Source: Caballeronia sp. GAFFF1 (GTDB lineage Bacteria > Pseudomonadota > Gammaproteobacteria > Burkholderiales > Burkholderiaceae). Taken from it: 64,000 bases of DNA. Positions 8,027-17,141 of the stretch are shown here, in pieces. Position numbers and translations under genes: made by a program. Location of the stretch: positions 184,234-248,233 of the forward strand of contig NZ_JALQEM010000025.1 in NCBI RefSeq assembly GCF_023630705.1, written 5' to 3'. The notes below the pieces were generated by a model that made no database searches, had not been told where the DNA came from, and saw only the letters and a program-made list of their open reading frames with translations. Position 1 is the first letter of the stretch, and each line of letters opens with the position of its first letter.

Positions 8027-9838
8027 CTAGCCCGGGCCGATTTCTCCGTGACGTAACGCTCGTAAAAAGAAACGCGCGGGATCGACGGCTTCGGCCAGTT
8101 CGCGTTCGACTGGCCACGGCTCGCCCTCCGCTTGAGACGCGATCAGTTCTGCCGCGAGCGTCGCCCAGACCAGACCGCGCGAACCGAAGGCGAACGCGCC
8201 GTACAAGCCCGGCGCGCGCGGCAGGTCGAGCGGCCATGCGCCGGAAAGGCGCCGGGCATCGCGGCGGCCGGCGGCTTCGTCGGCGAGCGTGCCGATCATC
8301 GGCATGCGATCGCTCGTCACGCAGCGAAACGCCACGCGGCCCTGCGCGACCCGTATATCCTCCAGCCCGGCGAGCATGCGTCCGACGCGCTCGACGTTCT
8401 CCGCATGCCCGGCTTCGCGGACGTGCGGATCAGTCTCGTCGATGTCGTACGTCGCGCCGATCAACGTGCGCCGCGCGCCGAGCGGCACCGCATAGCCGTC
8501 GCCGACCACGGGCAGCGTCAGCGCATCGAGCGGGCAGCTCTGCACAATCGAAAGCTGACCGCGCACGCCGCGCGTCGGATCTCCGTGCAGGCCGGCCAGA
8601 CGCGCCGCGTCGTGCGCGTTGGCGAGCACCAGAACCGGCGCTTTCGCGATCAGTTCGCCTCGGGCGTCGAAGGCACGCCAGTCGCGGCCGTCGAATGCAA
8701 TCTGCATGACCGCCGTATTCATGTGTGTGGTGAGCGCGTCGCCGGCTGTCGCGAGTTGCGCGGCGCAGACCGCGGCCGGCGAAATGGCGCCGCCGCGCGG
8801 AAAGAGCCAGCCGCCGCGCGCCACTTCCACGCCTGCCGCGCGCGAAGCTTCGTCGCGCGACATCGGCGTCACGTAGTCGAGCGGATAGCCGAATCGCCCG
8901 ATGGCGTCGGCGAGCGCATTCGCGTCTTCTTGCGTATCGGCGATTTGGAGCAGACCGGCGCTGCGCCGCAAGTCGTGGCCAGCGGCTTCGAGGGTCTGCC
9001 ATCGTTGCAGCGCGCACAGGAAGCCCGCCCGCGTGAGGCGCGCGGCGATGCTGTCGTCGCGCCACACAATCGGGTGAAAGACGCCCGCAGGATTACCCGA
9101 CGCGTCCCGCGCGGGCGACGCGTGCCGGTCGATCAGCGTCACGCGCCAGCCGCGCGACGCGAAGCACGACGTCACCGCGCACCCCGCCAGTCCCGCGCCG
9201 ATGACGATGGCCTCGCGTGCGCTCACATCCACGGGCAGCGGCGGATCGTGACGCCGAACGCGCCAGCGCGGCGCGAAGCGCCCAGCGATTCGATCGTCGC
9301 TTCGACGGCATTCGAAGCCGGAGGCGGCGAGCGCGCGCGTCCACGAGTCGCGGCCCGGCTCGGCGACGTCGACGCAGAGCGTCGCGCCGTCGCCGGCGAA
9401 GCGCGCGAGGGTCTTACTCCACTTGCGCGGATCGTCGTCTTGCGTCGCGTCGACATGAAATGCGTCGGCGCGCAGCCAGAGCTTCGACAGCATGTCGTCG
9501 CCGACGGCAAGCGTGAGTACGACGCGCCCCGCTTCGAATTCGAGCCGATGCACGCCGGGCACGCGCATCGGCCAGACGCGGGCGAGTTCGGCCAAGAGAG
9601 GATCGCTGGCGGCGGGCGGCGGCGCATCCAGCGCGCGCAGCGGCGCGACCGCGACCACATGCAGGCGCTCGCAGCGCGCGGCGTCGTCGCGCCAGAGACG
9701 CCATAACGCCAGAAAGAGACTGTAAGTGTCGAAGCGCGCGGCGGCATCGACGAAGGTGAAAACGCGCTTCGTCTTCCAGCGCGCCGGCAGATCGTGCAGC
9801 GCGAGAAGCGGCTCGCTAACGGGCGATGTATCGGTCAT
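8027..9838 (-). CDS. mnmC: MnmC-like tRNA 5-methylaminomethyl-2-thiouridine enzyme with degenerate methyltransferase half
   Basis: 603 aa, shorter than the ~650 usual in the family. The C-terminal FAD oxidoreductase half is intact (GAGLAG about 214-219, DASGNPAGVFHPIV, GVRGQLSIV, FRCVTSDRMPMIG, GAFAFGSRGLVW); it would demodify cmnm5s2U34 to nm5s2U34 in tRNA. The N-terminal half aligns with the SAM-dependent MnmD domain but lacks its first ~30 residues. The FGTGxNF SAM motif reads RFDTYSLF (about 35-42), and the DGFxP catalytic motif reads DATQD (130-134). The reading frame stays open and the rest aligns, so this looks like loss of the second methylation activity rather than a pseudogene. Confidence 0.85.
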   Translation of the reverse strand: MTDTSPVSEPLLALHDLPARWKTKRVFTFVDAAARFDTYSLFLALWRLWRDDAARCERLHVVAVAPLRALDAPPPAASDPLLAELARVWPMRVPGVHRLEFEAGRVVLTLAVGDDMLSKLWLRADAFHVDATQDDDPRKWSKTLARFAGDGATLCVDVAEPGRDSWTRALAASGFECRRSDDRIAGRFAPRWRVRRHDPPLPVDVSAREAIVIGAGLAGCAVTSCFASRGWRVTLIDRHASPARDASGNPAGVFHPIVWRDDSIAARLTRAGFLCALQRWQTLEAAGHDLRRSAGLLQIADTQEDANALADAIGRFGYPLDYVTPMSRDEASRAAGVEVARGGWLFPRGGAISPAAVCAAQLATAGDALTTHMNTAVMQIAFDGRDWRAFDARGELIAKAPVLVLANAHDAARLAGLHGDPTRGVRGQLSIVQSCPLDALTLPVVGDGYAVPLGARRTLIGATYDIDETDPHVREAGHAENVERVGRMLAGLEDIRVAQGRVAFRCVTSDRMPMIGTLADEAAGRRDARRLSGAWPLDLPRAPGLYGAFAFGSRGLVWATLAAELIASQAEGEPWPVERELAEAVDPARFFLRALRHGEIGPG

Positions 9839-10341
9839 GCATCAAGCCTGGGAGGGAAAGCGGGCGTCTGTGAGGCGTCGGATAGTCGGCGAACGCCGCC
9901 ACGCGCCGCACCGAAGCACGACCGGTTGCATCCGCGAAAGCCAGTCCCGACAAGGCTTACAGCGCGAAACGGACAATGGCCCGGCGATGAAACGTTGGCA
10001 AAAACCAACGGCGCGCTGTCCGATCAGGCGGCTTCGGCATACGAAAGCGAGCCGCGCGGAATCGACCCACGGAGGCCGCCCGGAACACCCCGTTACATAA
10101 GGGTAAATCTTTGAAACCCTTGTCCAGATTGGGTTTGCGCTGCGCTATCATACCAAGCGCCTCGTTCGAAGGCGGCGCGAGGGATTTGATGGGATGCAAC
10201 GCCGGTGGCATGGCGCGAAACTGCGCCGAACCGTCGGACGGACGCGCCAGAGGCCCGTCCCTACTCGACTGCACGGCTTGCGCACGTATAATCGGCGCGT
10301 TCGCGCTGTTCGTGTCAACCTAAACTGATAAAGGAACCTTA
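9839..10341. other. Intergenic region upstream of the HU gene
   Basis: 503 bp between divergent mnmC and the HU gene. The only structure I can support is the HU promoter near its right end (10265-10292). No gene-like frame with a ribosome-binding site. Confidence 0.5.
10265..10292 (+). promoter_or_regulatory. Sigma-70-type promoter of the HU gene
   Basis: -35 TCGACT (10265-10270, four of six), 16-bp spacer, perfect -10 TATAAT (10287-10292). Transcription would start about 45 bp before the HU start codon, which has AAAGGAAC as ribosome-binding site. Confidence 0.7.
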
Positions 10342-10620
10342 ATGAACAAACAGGAATTGATCGACGCCGTAGCCGCTCAGACCGGCGCCAGCAAAGCTCA
10401 AACCGGCGAGACGCTGGACACGTTGCTCGAAGTCATCAAGAAGGCTGTCTCGAAGGGTGACGCAGTTCAGTTGATCGGTTTCGGCAGCTTCGGTTCGGGA
10501 AAGCGCGCAGCGCGCACCGGGCGTAACCCGAAGACCGGCGAATCCATCAAGATTCCGGCCGCCAAGACCGTCAAGTTCACGGCTGGCAAGGCATTCAAGG
10601 ACGCAGTCAACAAGCGCTGA
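10342..10620 (+). CDS. hupB: DNA-binding protein HU
   Basis: 92 aa, the full length of HU subunits. [21 protein letters not shown] opens with the helical dimerisation body; [23 protein letters not shown] carries the beta-arm with the RNP..G signature, and the tail ends [10 protein letters not shown]. It forms a nucleoid-associated dimer that bends DNA without sequence preference. It is monocistronic with its own promoter, and a strong terminator lies 180 bp downstream. The symbol hupB is a family-level choice; hupA/hup would serve equally. Confidence 0.97.
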   Translation: MNKQELIDAVAAQTGASKAQTGETLDTLLEVIKKAVSKGDAVQLIGFGSFGSGKRAARTGRNPKTGESIKIPAAKTVKFTAGKAFKDAVNKR

Positions 10621-10801
10621 GCGTCTGGCCCGTCGCGGCCCGCCTCGCTGCGCAGCGCCTGGCAGCACTTTTGAGCGCCTATCAGCGCCATCGCTCGTGT
10701 TCAGTTGCACCGTGTTCGTATCTTGATAGCGCCCGTCTTGCGCAAGCTACTCAGGTTCGTCCGCATGAGCGGAAAAAAGCCGGAGACCAAGAGGACCATG
10801 A

Positions 10802-10826
10802 AACCCGCCATCGGCGGGTTTTTTTT
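10802..10826 (+). terminator. Rho-independent terminator downstream of HU gene
   Basis: Stem AACCCGCC/GGCGGGTT (10802-10809 with 10813-10820) followed by an eight-T tract. Between the HU stop and this site lie ~180 bp with a small hairpin CCGC-ATGA-GCGG (10761-10772); the HU mRNA probably has a long 3' end. The gene on the opposite strand ends at 10848. Confidence 0.85.
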
Positions 10827-10847
10827 CGACTGCGCATTCAGCGTCTA

Positions 10848-12056
10848 TTAATGCCGATGGTCTTCGCAATCGCAGTCCGGTCCGTGGTCGTGCTCGTGAT
10901 CGTGCTCATGCTCGTGGTCTTCGACATCCCACGCGGGAAACGGGTCGCGGAACTGCTGCCACGCATCGCTGCCGAGCGTCCATTCGTCGTCAGTCAGAAG
11001 GCACGCGTCGAACTTTCGCTGCCACGCCTCGATGTCGAGATCGACGCCCATCAGCACCAGTTCCTGCCGTCGATCGCCGATGCTGTTGTCGTCCGGATCG
11101 CCGAACCATTCCGCGACGATCTCCGCTTCCAGCTCCGGATCATCCGTTGGCCATTCGCTTCTGTCCTGCGCGGCCCACCATACGCCGGCCGGACCGTGCC
11201 GCAACGTGCCGCCCGCCTGTGACAGCGACCCGCCGACGACACTGCGCGTCGCGAGCCAGAAGAAGCCCTTCGTGCGCAGCACGTCGCGCCATTCCTCATG
11301 CAGCAGATTCCAGAGCCGCTCGGGATGAAACGGCCTGCGCGCCCGATAAACGAAATGCCGGACACCGGACGCATCTGCGTCGCTGCTGGCTTCGTGTTCA
11401 TCATTCAGAATCGCGAGCCAGCCTGCAGCGCTGCCGGTTGCGTCAAGATCGAAACGGCCGGTGTTCACTAGTTCGCCGAGCGGCGCTTTGCCGTGTTCCG
11501 TCCGCAGCAGAACGGCGCGCGGATTCAACGCGTGGAAGATGTGCGCGAGCCGGTCCAGTTCGTCCTGGTCGACGAGGTCCGTCTTGCTGATCACGATCAC
11601 GTCGCAGAATTCGATCTGCTCCACGAGCGCCTCGACGACGGTTTTGTCTTCATCGGACGCTTCGCCATCGGGCACGATGCCGCGTTCGGAAAGCGACTCC
11701 GCCGACGCGTAGTCGCGCATGAAGCTCGATGCATCGACGACGCTGACAAACGTATCGAGATGCGCGCGGCCTCTGAAAGGCGCGTCTTCGTCATCGCCGA
11801 AAGCGAAGTGCTCGGCGATATCCATCGGATTCACGCCGGGCGGCGCTTCGATCACGATCGCATCGAAACGAGGCTCCTGCTCGGCGAGTTGAATGATGGC
11901 ATCGGCGATAGCGTGCATCGCATCATCGCCTGCGCCGCAAGCGAAGGATCCGATGCGCACGCCCTCGCTGTTGGTGCGCAATGCATCGAGGAGCGTGGAC
12001 TTGCCCGCGCCGACGAAACCCGAGAGCACGGTGACTGGCAGTGGCGTTTGGTTCAT
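10848..12056 (-). CDS. G3E (COG0523/CobW) family GTPase lacking the CxCC motif
   Basis: 402 aa. P-loop SGFVGAGKST (about 12-21), IEAPPG in place of the usual ESTG, VISKTDLVD as base-specificity motif, a CobW C-terminal domain, and a His/Asp/Cys-rich tail with alternating His that could bind zinc. COG0523 proteins are GTP-dependent metallochaperones, often for zinc or cobalt. The segment after the P-loop is shortened: switch I and the GCxCC metal motif found in this family are missing, replaced by SFACGAGDD. The ATG at 12056 is chosen by family alignment; a GTG ten codons upstream is possible and neither has a clear ribosome-binding site. Confidence 0.8.
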   Translation of the reverse strand: MNQTPLPVTVLSGFVGAGKSTLLDALRTNSEGVRIGSFACGAGDDAMHAIADAIIQLAEQEPRFDAIVIEAPPGVNPMDIAEHFAFGDDEDAPFRGRAHLDTFVSVVDASSFMRDYASAESLSERGIVPDGEASDEDKTVVEALVEQIEFCDVIVISKTDLVDQDELDRLAHIFHALNPRAVLLRTEHGKAPLGELVNTGRFDLDATGSAAGWLAILNDEHEASSDADASGVRHFVYRARRPFHPERLWNLLHEEWRDVLRTKGFFWLATRSVVGGSLSQAGGTLRHGPAGVWWAAQDRSEWPTDDPELEAEIVAEWFGDPDDNSIGDRRQELVLMGVDLDIEAWQRKFDACLLTDDEWTLGSDAWQQFRDPFPAWDVEDHEHEHDHEHDHGPDCDCEDHRH

Positions 12057-12164
12057 TGCGGGCGTGTGGACGAGAATCGAAGTCACGATTCTGCATCAAA
12101 CGCGAGGTGAGCGGAGGCAAGGCGCCGAGCGGCGCGGCGGCTCCCGCGCTGACGAACCTGAAAT

Positions 12165-12611
12165 TTACTTCGACGCCTGCAGCAACTTCCAGCGCCGCAG
12201 AATCTCGATGATCTGCGCGGAGTACTTGTCGCGCAGCGCAGGCGTTTCGGAATGGTAAGCACCGACGGCCTGCCACGAATTGCCGTACTTGTTCATCTTC
12301 TGGCGCAAATGCCATGCGGCGACATAGACGCTCTTGCACGGCTCCATCAGCGTGCCGCTGGAAATGCCGTATTGAGAGAGCGTGTTGAGGTGGATCGAAT
12401 TGATCTGCATCAGCCCGTAGTCGGTCGAGCCATTGGCGTTCTTGTTGATGGCGTCGGGCTTGTTGTGGGATTCCTGCCAGGCGATGGCGCGCAGAATGAG
12501 CGGATTGACCTTCTGATACTTCGCTGCTTCGTCGAAACAGTCGGCGTGAGCGGAGGCGGCCGCCAGCATGGCGCCGCAACCCATCGCAAGTATTCGCAGG
12601 AATCGCTTCAT
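12165..12611 (-). CDS. Secreted lytic transglycosylase (SLT domain)
   Basis: 148 aa. Signal peptide MKRFLRILAMGCGAMLAAASAHA, then a small SLT domain: catalytic Glu in AIAWQESHNKP, GSTDYGLMQIN, CKSVYVAAWHL and AVGAYHS. It resembles the IagB/VirB1-like class of specialised transglycosylases that open peptidoglycan for secretion machines. It sits ~600 bp before, and divergent from, the type II secretion operon, suggesting but not proving a role in its assembly. It cleaves the MurNAc-GlcNAc bond in the periplasm. Confidence 0.9.
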   Translation of the reverse strand: MKRFLRILAMGCGAMLAAASAHADCFDEAAKYQKVNPLILRAIAWQESHNKPDAINKNANGSTDYGLMQINSIHLNTLSQYGISSGTLMEPCKSVYVAAWHLRQKMNKYGNSWQAVGAYHSETPALRDKYSAQIIEILRRWKLLQASK

Positions 12612-13205
12612 CTTCGTTCTACTCCATCCGCCTGTGCGGAACCGTCATGCTGCCGGCGCCGCGCCTCGCGCGTGCGCCAAGTTCGTTGTCCGCTCCCGTC
12701 TGACGCCCGCGGCATCGGGAAAACCCGAGCTTTACGTCGACGCCTGGAGAACGGAACCGCCCGTATGATACCGGCTGACGTCTTCGACCATAAGTTGGCT
12801 AGCCGACATAGGTCCAGCGGACGGCGGATTGCACCAACGGGAATCCTCTGCTGACTATCGGCGGTTTCTTAAACGTATGAATAATAAAGTAATCTAATCG
12901 GGTTACAATTCGGGTCCCGTGTGCGTCGCTTGTATGACAAAAGCCTTCCGATGGGTTATCGGCAGGGCGTCGGAAAGCTTGAGCGCACTGGAACACTTGG
13001 CATGCAGCCGCCGGGCGAAAGCGGCGGCGAACGAACCTGCACTTTTTCGTTACACAAAGCTGCTATCGTCACATTTTTATAAATAATCGTGGTTGGGCGG
13101 ACACGTTCGCACCACGGTTGGCAGCGCCCTCGGATTGACGAACGGTGCTGCCTTAGCCGGTTCTTTGTACCCGGCTCAGACATCACATCCATGAGAAGAC
13201 AACCT
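12612..13205. other. Intergenic region upstream of gspD
   Basis: 594 bp between the divergent transglycosylase and gspD. Two AT-rich patches (12865-12912, with TTACAAT near 12903-12909, and 13041-13090, ending TTTTTATAAATAAT) are likely promoter territory for the gsp operon, but no hexamer pair with proper spacing is convincing. I see no gene in it. Confidence 0.45.
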
Positions 13206-15641
13206 ATGGCACTGCGTCGCATCGCGACGGCACTGCTGGCGGCGGGACTTATCGTCGCGCAAGCCGCGCACGCGCAAGTGACGTTGAATTTCGTCAATGC
13301 CGATATCGACCAGGTCGCGAAGGCGATCGGCGCGGCCACCGGCAAAACCATCATCGTCGATCCCCGCGTCAAGGGACAGCTCAACCTCGTCTCCGAAAAT
13401 CCGGTGCCGGAGGAGCAGGCGCTGAAGACGCTGCAGGCGTCGCTGCGCATGCAGGGCTTCTCGCTGGTGCAGGATCACGGCGTCCTGAAAGTCGTGCCCG
13501 AAGCCGACGCCAAGCTGCAAGGCGTGCCGACCTACGTCGGCAATGCGCCGCCGGCGCGCGGCGATCAGGTCGTCACGCAGGTGTTCGTGCTGCACAACGA
13601 GTCGGCGAACAACATTCTGCCGGTGCTGCGGCCGCTCATTTCGCCGAACAACACCATCGCGGCCTACCCCGCGAACAACACGCTCGTCGTCACGGACTAC
13701 GCGGACAATGTGCGGCGCATCGCGGGCATCATCGCGGGCATCGACACGGCGGCGGGCCGTGAAGTTGACATCGTGCAGCTGAAGAACGCGAACGCAATCG
13801 ATGTCGCGGACCAGATGAACAAGCTGCTCGATCCCGGCACGATCGGCAGTACGGACGCGACGCTGAAAGTCACCGTCACGGCCGACCCGCGCACCAACTC
13901 GCTGATGTTCCGCGCCTCCAGCAGCGCGCGGCTCGCGGCCGCGAAGGCGCTGGCGAAAAAGCTCGATGCGCCGACGTCCGAACCGGGCAACATGCACGTC
14001 GTTCCGCTGCGCAACGCCGACGCGACGCGGCTCGCGAAGACGCTGCGCGCCATGCTGGGCAAGGGCGGCGGCAACTCGGACAACTCGTCGAGCAGCTCCA
14101 ATTCCAACTCGTCGAATTCCTTCGGGCAAAGCGGGCTTGGCAATTCGTCGAGTTCCACGGGCACCTCCGGCGTTCCGCCTCTGCCCGGCGGCCTCGGCAG
14201 CAGCGGTTCGGGCACGGGCAACAACCCGATGTCCGGCACCGGCGGCACGCGCGACGCGGGCTTCTCCTCGAACAAGGACAACGACACCGGAAACGACACG
14301 GGCGGCGGCGGCATGATCCAGGCGGATTCCGCGACGAATTCGCTCATCATCACCGCGGCTGATCCGGTCTACCGCAATTTGCGCACGGTGATCGACCAAC
14401 TCGACGCGCGCCGCTCGCAGGTCTATATCGAGGCGTTGATCGTCGAACTCTCGGCGACCACGGGCGCGAACCTCGGCATTCAGTGGCAGGGCCTGCTGCT
14501 CTCGAACGGCGGCAACAACGCGCTCTACGGCAGCACGAGCTTCGGCTCGGGCAACACGAACATCTTCGACCTGACCGTGCAGGGCAATGCGATCGCGCAG
14601 AATCCGTCGGCGGTCACCTCGACCACGGGCCTCCTCGCCAATGGCCTGAACATCGGCCTGCTGCACCGCTTCGGCAATCTGTTCGGGCTCGGCGGCCTGC
14701 TTCAGGCGCTCTCCACTTCGGCGGATGCGAACATTCTGTCCACGCCGAACCTCATCACGCTCGACAACGAGGAAGCGAAAATCGTCGTGGGCCAGAACGT
14801 GCCGGTGGTGACGGGCTCGTACGCCACGCCGACCGCGAACGCCGCCACGTCCGTGACCGCGTTCAACACGTTCGACCGGCGCGACGTGGGCGTGACGCTG
14901 CACGTCAAGCCGCAGATTACGGACGGCGGCGTGCTCAAGCTCCAGATCTATCAGGAAGATTCGAGCGTCGATGCAACGACCAAGACCGATCCGGGCGGCG
15001 TGACCATCAACACGCGCTCGGTGCAGTCGACCATTCTGGCCGACGACGGCGAGATCGTCGTGCTCGGCGGCCTGATGCAGGATCAGTACAACAACAACAA
15101 CAGCAAGATTCCGCTGCTCGGCGATATTCCGTTCATCGGCAGCCTGTTCCGCAGCGAAAGCAAGACGCGCACGAAGACGAACCTCATGGTGTTCCTGCGC
15201 CCGGTGATCGTTCGCGATCAGGCGACGGCCTCGCAGATCGCCAACACGCGCTATGAATATCTGCGCAATCAGCAGTACGGTTCGACGACGGACAACCGCC
15301 TCATCAAGGACCAGAACGTGCCGGTGATGCCGCCGAAGCCGCTCGGACCGAGCGAAGGCGGCGGCGCGCCGGCCCAGAATCTGCTCGACTGGAACAACCT
15401 GACGCGCGGTGTGCCGAGCACGACGCTGCCGCAGGATCCGAACGCCGGTCCCGCGCCGCAGCCGTATCAGAGCGCGCCGCAGAATAGTTACCCGGCGCCC
15501 GCGAACGGCGCGACCAACGCGATGCCCGGTAACGCGGCGACCAACGCCATGCCCGGCAACGCCGCGACGGGCTATGCGGTGCCGAACAACGCGCCGAGCG
15601 CCGCGCCGCTCGGCGGCAATCAGACGGGAGGACAGCCGTGA
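13206..15641 (+). CDS. gspD: Type II secretion system secretin GspD
   Basis: 811 aa outer-membrane secretin. Signal peptide MALRRIATALLAAGLIVAQA, N0 domain (VTLNFVNADIDQVAKAIGAA), N1-N3 repeats, then the beta-barrel with VGQNVPVVTGSY, RRDVGVTLHVKPQI and LMVFLRPVIVRD. An Asn/Ser/Gly-rich linker interrupts N3 at about residues 285-370. After the barrel comes a Pro/Asn/Ala-rich tail with a tandem repeat of TNAMPGNAA. No pilotin gene is visible nearby. ATG 13206 is chosen for the signal peptide; ATG 13191 is also possible. First gene of the operon; it overlaps gspE by 4 nt. Confidence 0.97.
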   Translation: MALRRIATALLAAGLIVAQAAHAQVTLNFVNADIDQVAKAIGAATGKTIIVDPRVKGQLNLVSENPVPEEQALKTLQASLRMQGFSLVQDHGVLKVVPEADAKLQGVPTYVGNAPPARGDQVVTQVFVLHNESANNILPVLRPLISPNNTIAAYPANNTLVVTDYADNVRRIAGIIAGIDTAAGREVDIVQLKNANAIDVADQMNKLLDPGTIGSTDATLKVTVTADPRTNSLMFRASSSARLAAAKALAKKLDAPTSEPGNMHVVPLRNADATRLAKTLRAMLGKGGGNSDNSSSSSNSNSSNSFGQSGLGNSSSSTGTSGVPPLPGGLGSSGSGTGNNPMSGTGGTRDAGFSSNKDNDTGNDTGGGGMIQADSATNSLIITAADPVYRNLRTVIDQLDARRSQVYIEALIVELSATTGANLGIQWQGLLLSNGGNNALYGSTSFGSGNTNIFDLTVQGNAIAQNPSAVTSTTGLLANGLNIGLLHRFGNLFGLGGLLQALSTSADANILSTPNLITLDNEEAKIVVGQNVPVVTGSYATPTANAATSVTAFNTFDRRDVGVTLHVKPQITDGGVLKLQIYQEDSSVDATTKTDPGGVTINTRSVQSTILADDGEIVVLGGLMQDQYNNNNSKIPLLGDIPFIGSLFRSESKTRTKTNLMVFLRPVIVRDQATASQIANTRYEYLRNQQYGSTTDNRLIKDQNVPVMPPKPLGPSEGGGAPAQNLLDWNNLTRGVPSTTLPQDPNAGPAPQPYQSAPQNSYPAPANGATNAMPGNAATNAMPGNAATGYAVPNNAPSAAPLGGNQTGGQP

Positions 15642-17137
15642 ACACGCTGAACGCCGAAGCCGACACCACGACCACCACGGAAGCAACGGCCGCGTCGCCG
15701 CTCGCAGCGCGGCTCGTGCCCTACGGCTTCGCGCGTACCGGCCAGATTCTGGTCGCCCAGCAGCATGCCGACGGCATCGAAGTGTGGATCAGCGAGCGCA
15801 CGAACGACGCGGCGCTCGCGGAAGTCGCGCGCAATTTCGGCGCGCTCACGATTGTCCGCAAGTCCGGCGACGAACTCGCCGCCGCGATCAACTCGGCGTA
15901 CGCCCGTAACGACGGCAGCGCGGCGCAGGTGGTCGGCGAAGTGGAAGGCGAAGTCGATCTCTCGCGCCTGATGCAGGACATTCCCGAAGTGGAAGACCTG
16001 CTGGAATCCGAAGACGACGCGCCGATCATCCGCATGATCAACGCGCTCCTGACGCAGGCGGCGCGCGAACAGGCGTCGGATATTCACATCGAGCCGTTCG
16101 AAAACGCGTCGGTCGTGCGCTTTCGCGTCGACGGCACGCTGCGCGACGTCGTGCGCCCGAAGAAGGCGCTGCACGGCGCGCTGATTTCGCGCATCAAGAT
16201 CATGGCGCAGCTCGATATCGCCGAGAAACGTTTGCCGCAGGATGGCCGCATCACGCTGCGCGTCGGCGGCCGCCCGGTGGATGTGCGCGTGTCCACGCTG
16301 CCGACCGGCCACGGCGAGCGCGCCGTGCTGCGTCTGCTCGAAAAGGATGCGCAGCGGCTGAACCTCGAAACGCTCGGCATGGCGCGCGACACGCTCGTCC
16401 AGTTCGACAAGCTGATTGGCCGGCCGCACGGCATCGTGCTCGTGACCGGGCCGACCGGCTCGGGCAAGACGACCACGCTCTATGCGTCGATGTCGCGGCT
16501 CGAAACCACGACCACCAACATCATGACGGTGGAAGACCCGATCGAATACGATCTGTCGGGCATCGGCCAGACGCAGGTGAACGAGCGCATCGGCATGACG
16601 TTCGCGCGGGCGTTGCGCTCCATTCTGCGTCAGGATCCGGACATCATCATGATCGGTGAAATCCGCGACCTCGAAACTGCGCAGATCGCGGTGCAGGCGT
16701 CGCTGACCGGCCACCTCGTGCTCGCCACGCTGCACACGAACGACGCCGCCTCCGCCGTCACGCGTCTGACGGACATGGGCGTGGAGCCGTATCTGCTCGC
16801 GTCGTCGCTGCTTGGCGTGCTCGCGCAGCGTCTCGTGCGCCAGCTGTGCCCGGTGTGCAAGGAAGAGCGCGAGGAAGAAGACGGCGTGAAGCACTGGCAT
16901 CCTGTCGGTTGCGACCGATGCGGCCAGTCGGGCTACGTGGGCCGGCGCGGCGTGTACGAACTGCTGCTGATCGACGACGCCATTCGCCCGCTGATCCATC
17001 GCAACGCCGCCGATGCCGAGATTCTCGCGGCGGGCCGCGCGCACGGCATGCGCACGCTGCGCGAAGACGGGAACCGCTGGCTGAACGCGGGCGTGACATC
17101 GCTCGAAGAAGTGCTGCGCGTGACAGGCGGAGACTAA
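15638..17137 (+). CDS. gspE: Type II secretion ATPase GspE
   Basis: 499 aa cytoplasmic ATPase that powers pseudopilus assembly. Walker A GPTGSGKT (271-278), Asp box TVEDPIEY, Walker B DPDIIMIGEIRD (333-344), His box TLHTNDA, and the four-cysteine zinc subdomain C404, C407, C425, C428. It starts at a GTG that overlaps the gspD stop (GTGA), implying translational coupling. It binds GspL at the inner membrane and is followed closely by gspF. Confidence 0.97.
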   Translation: MNTLNAEADTTTTTEATAASPLAARLVPYGFARTGQILVAQQHADGIEVWISERTNDAALAEVARNFGALTIVRKSGDELAAAINSAYARNDGSAAQVVGEVEGEVDLSRLMQDIPEVEDLLESEDDAPIIRMINALLTQAAREQASDIHIEPFENASVVRFRVDGTLRDVVRPKKALHGALISRIKIMAQLDIAEKRLPQDGRITLRVGGRPVDVRVSTLPTGHGERAVLRLLEKDAQRLNLETLGMARDTLVQFDKLIGRPHGIVLVTGPTGSGKTTTLYASMSRLETTTTNIMTVEDPIEYDLSGIGQTQVNERIGMTFARALRSILRQDPDIIMIGEIRDLETAQIAVQASLTGHLVLATLHTNDAASAVTRLTDMGVEPYLLASSLLGVLAQRLVRQLCPVCKEEREEEDGVKHWHPVGCDRCGQSGYVGRRGVYELLLIDDAIRPLIHRNAADAEILAAGRAHGMRTLREDGNRWLNAGVTSLEEVLRVTGGD

Positions 17138-17141
17138 GCGT

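Noticed and set aside
10798..10851. 17-codon frame with AGAGGACC before ATG, running through the HU terminator
   Set aside because: It reads through the stem and T-tract, so full-length mRNA would rarely be made; no conservation can be judged.
13176..15686. Long open frame antisense to gspD (about 836 codons)
   Set aside because: Arg/His-rich composition typical of high-GC shadow frames, no start signal, and gspD on the other strand is certain. The same applies to the long antisense frames opposite the coxL-like gene (52.6-55.2 kb), mnmC, gspE and xdhC.
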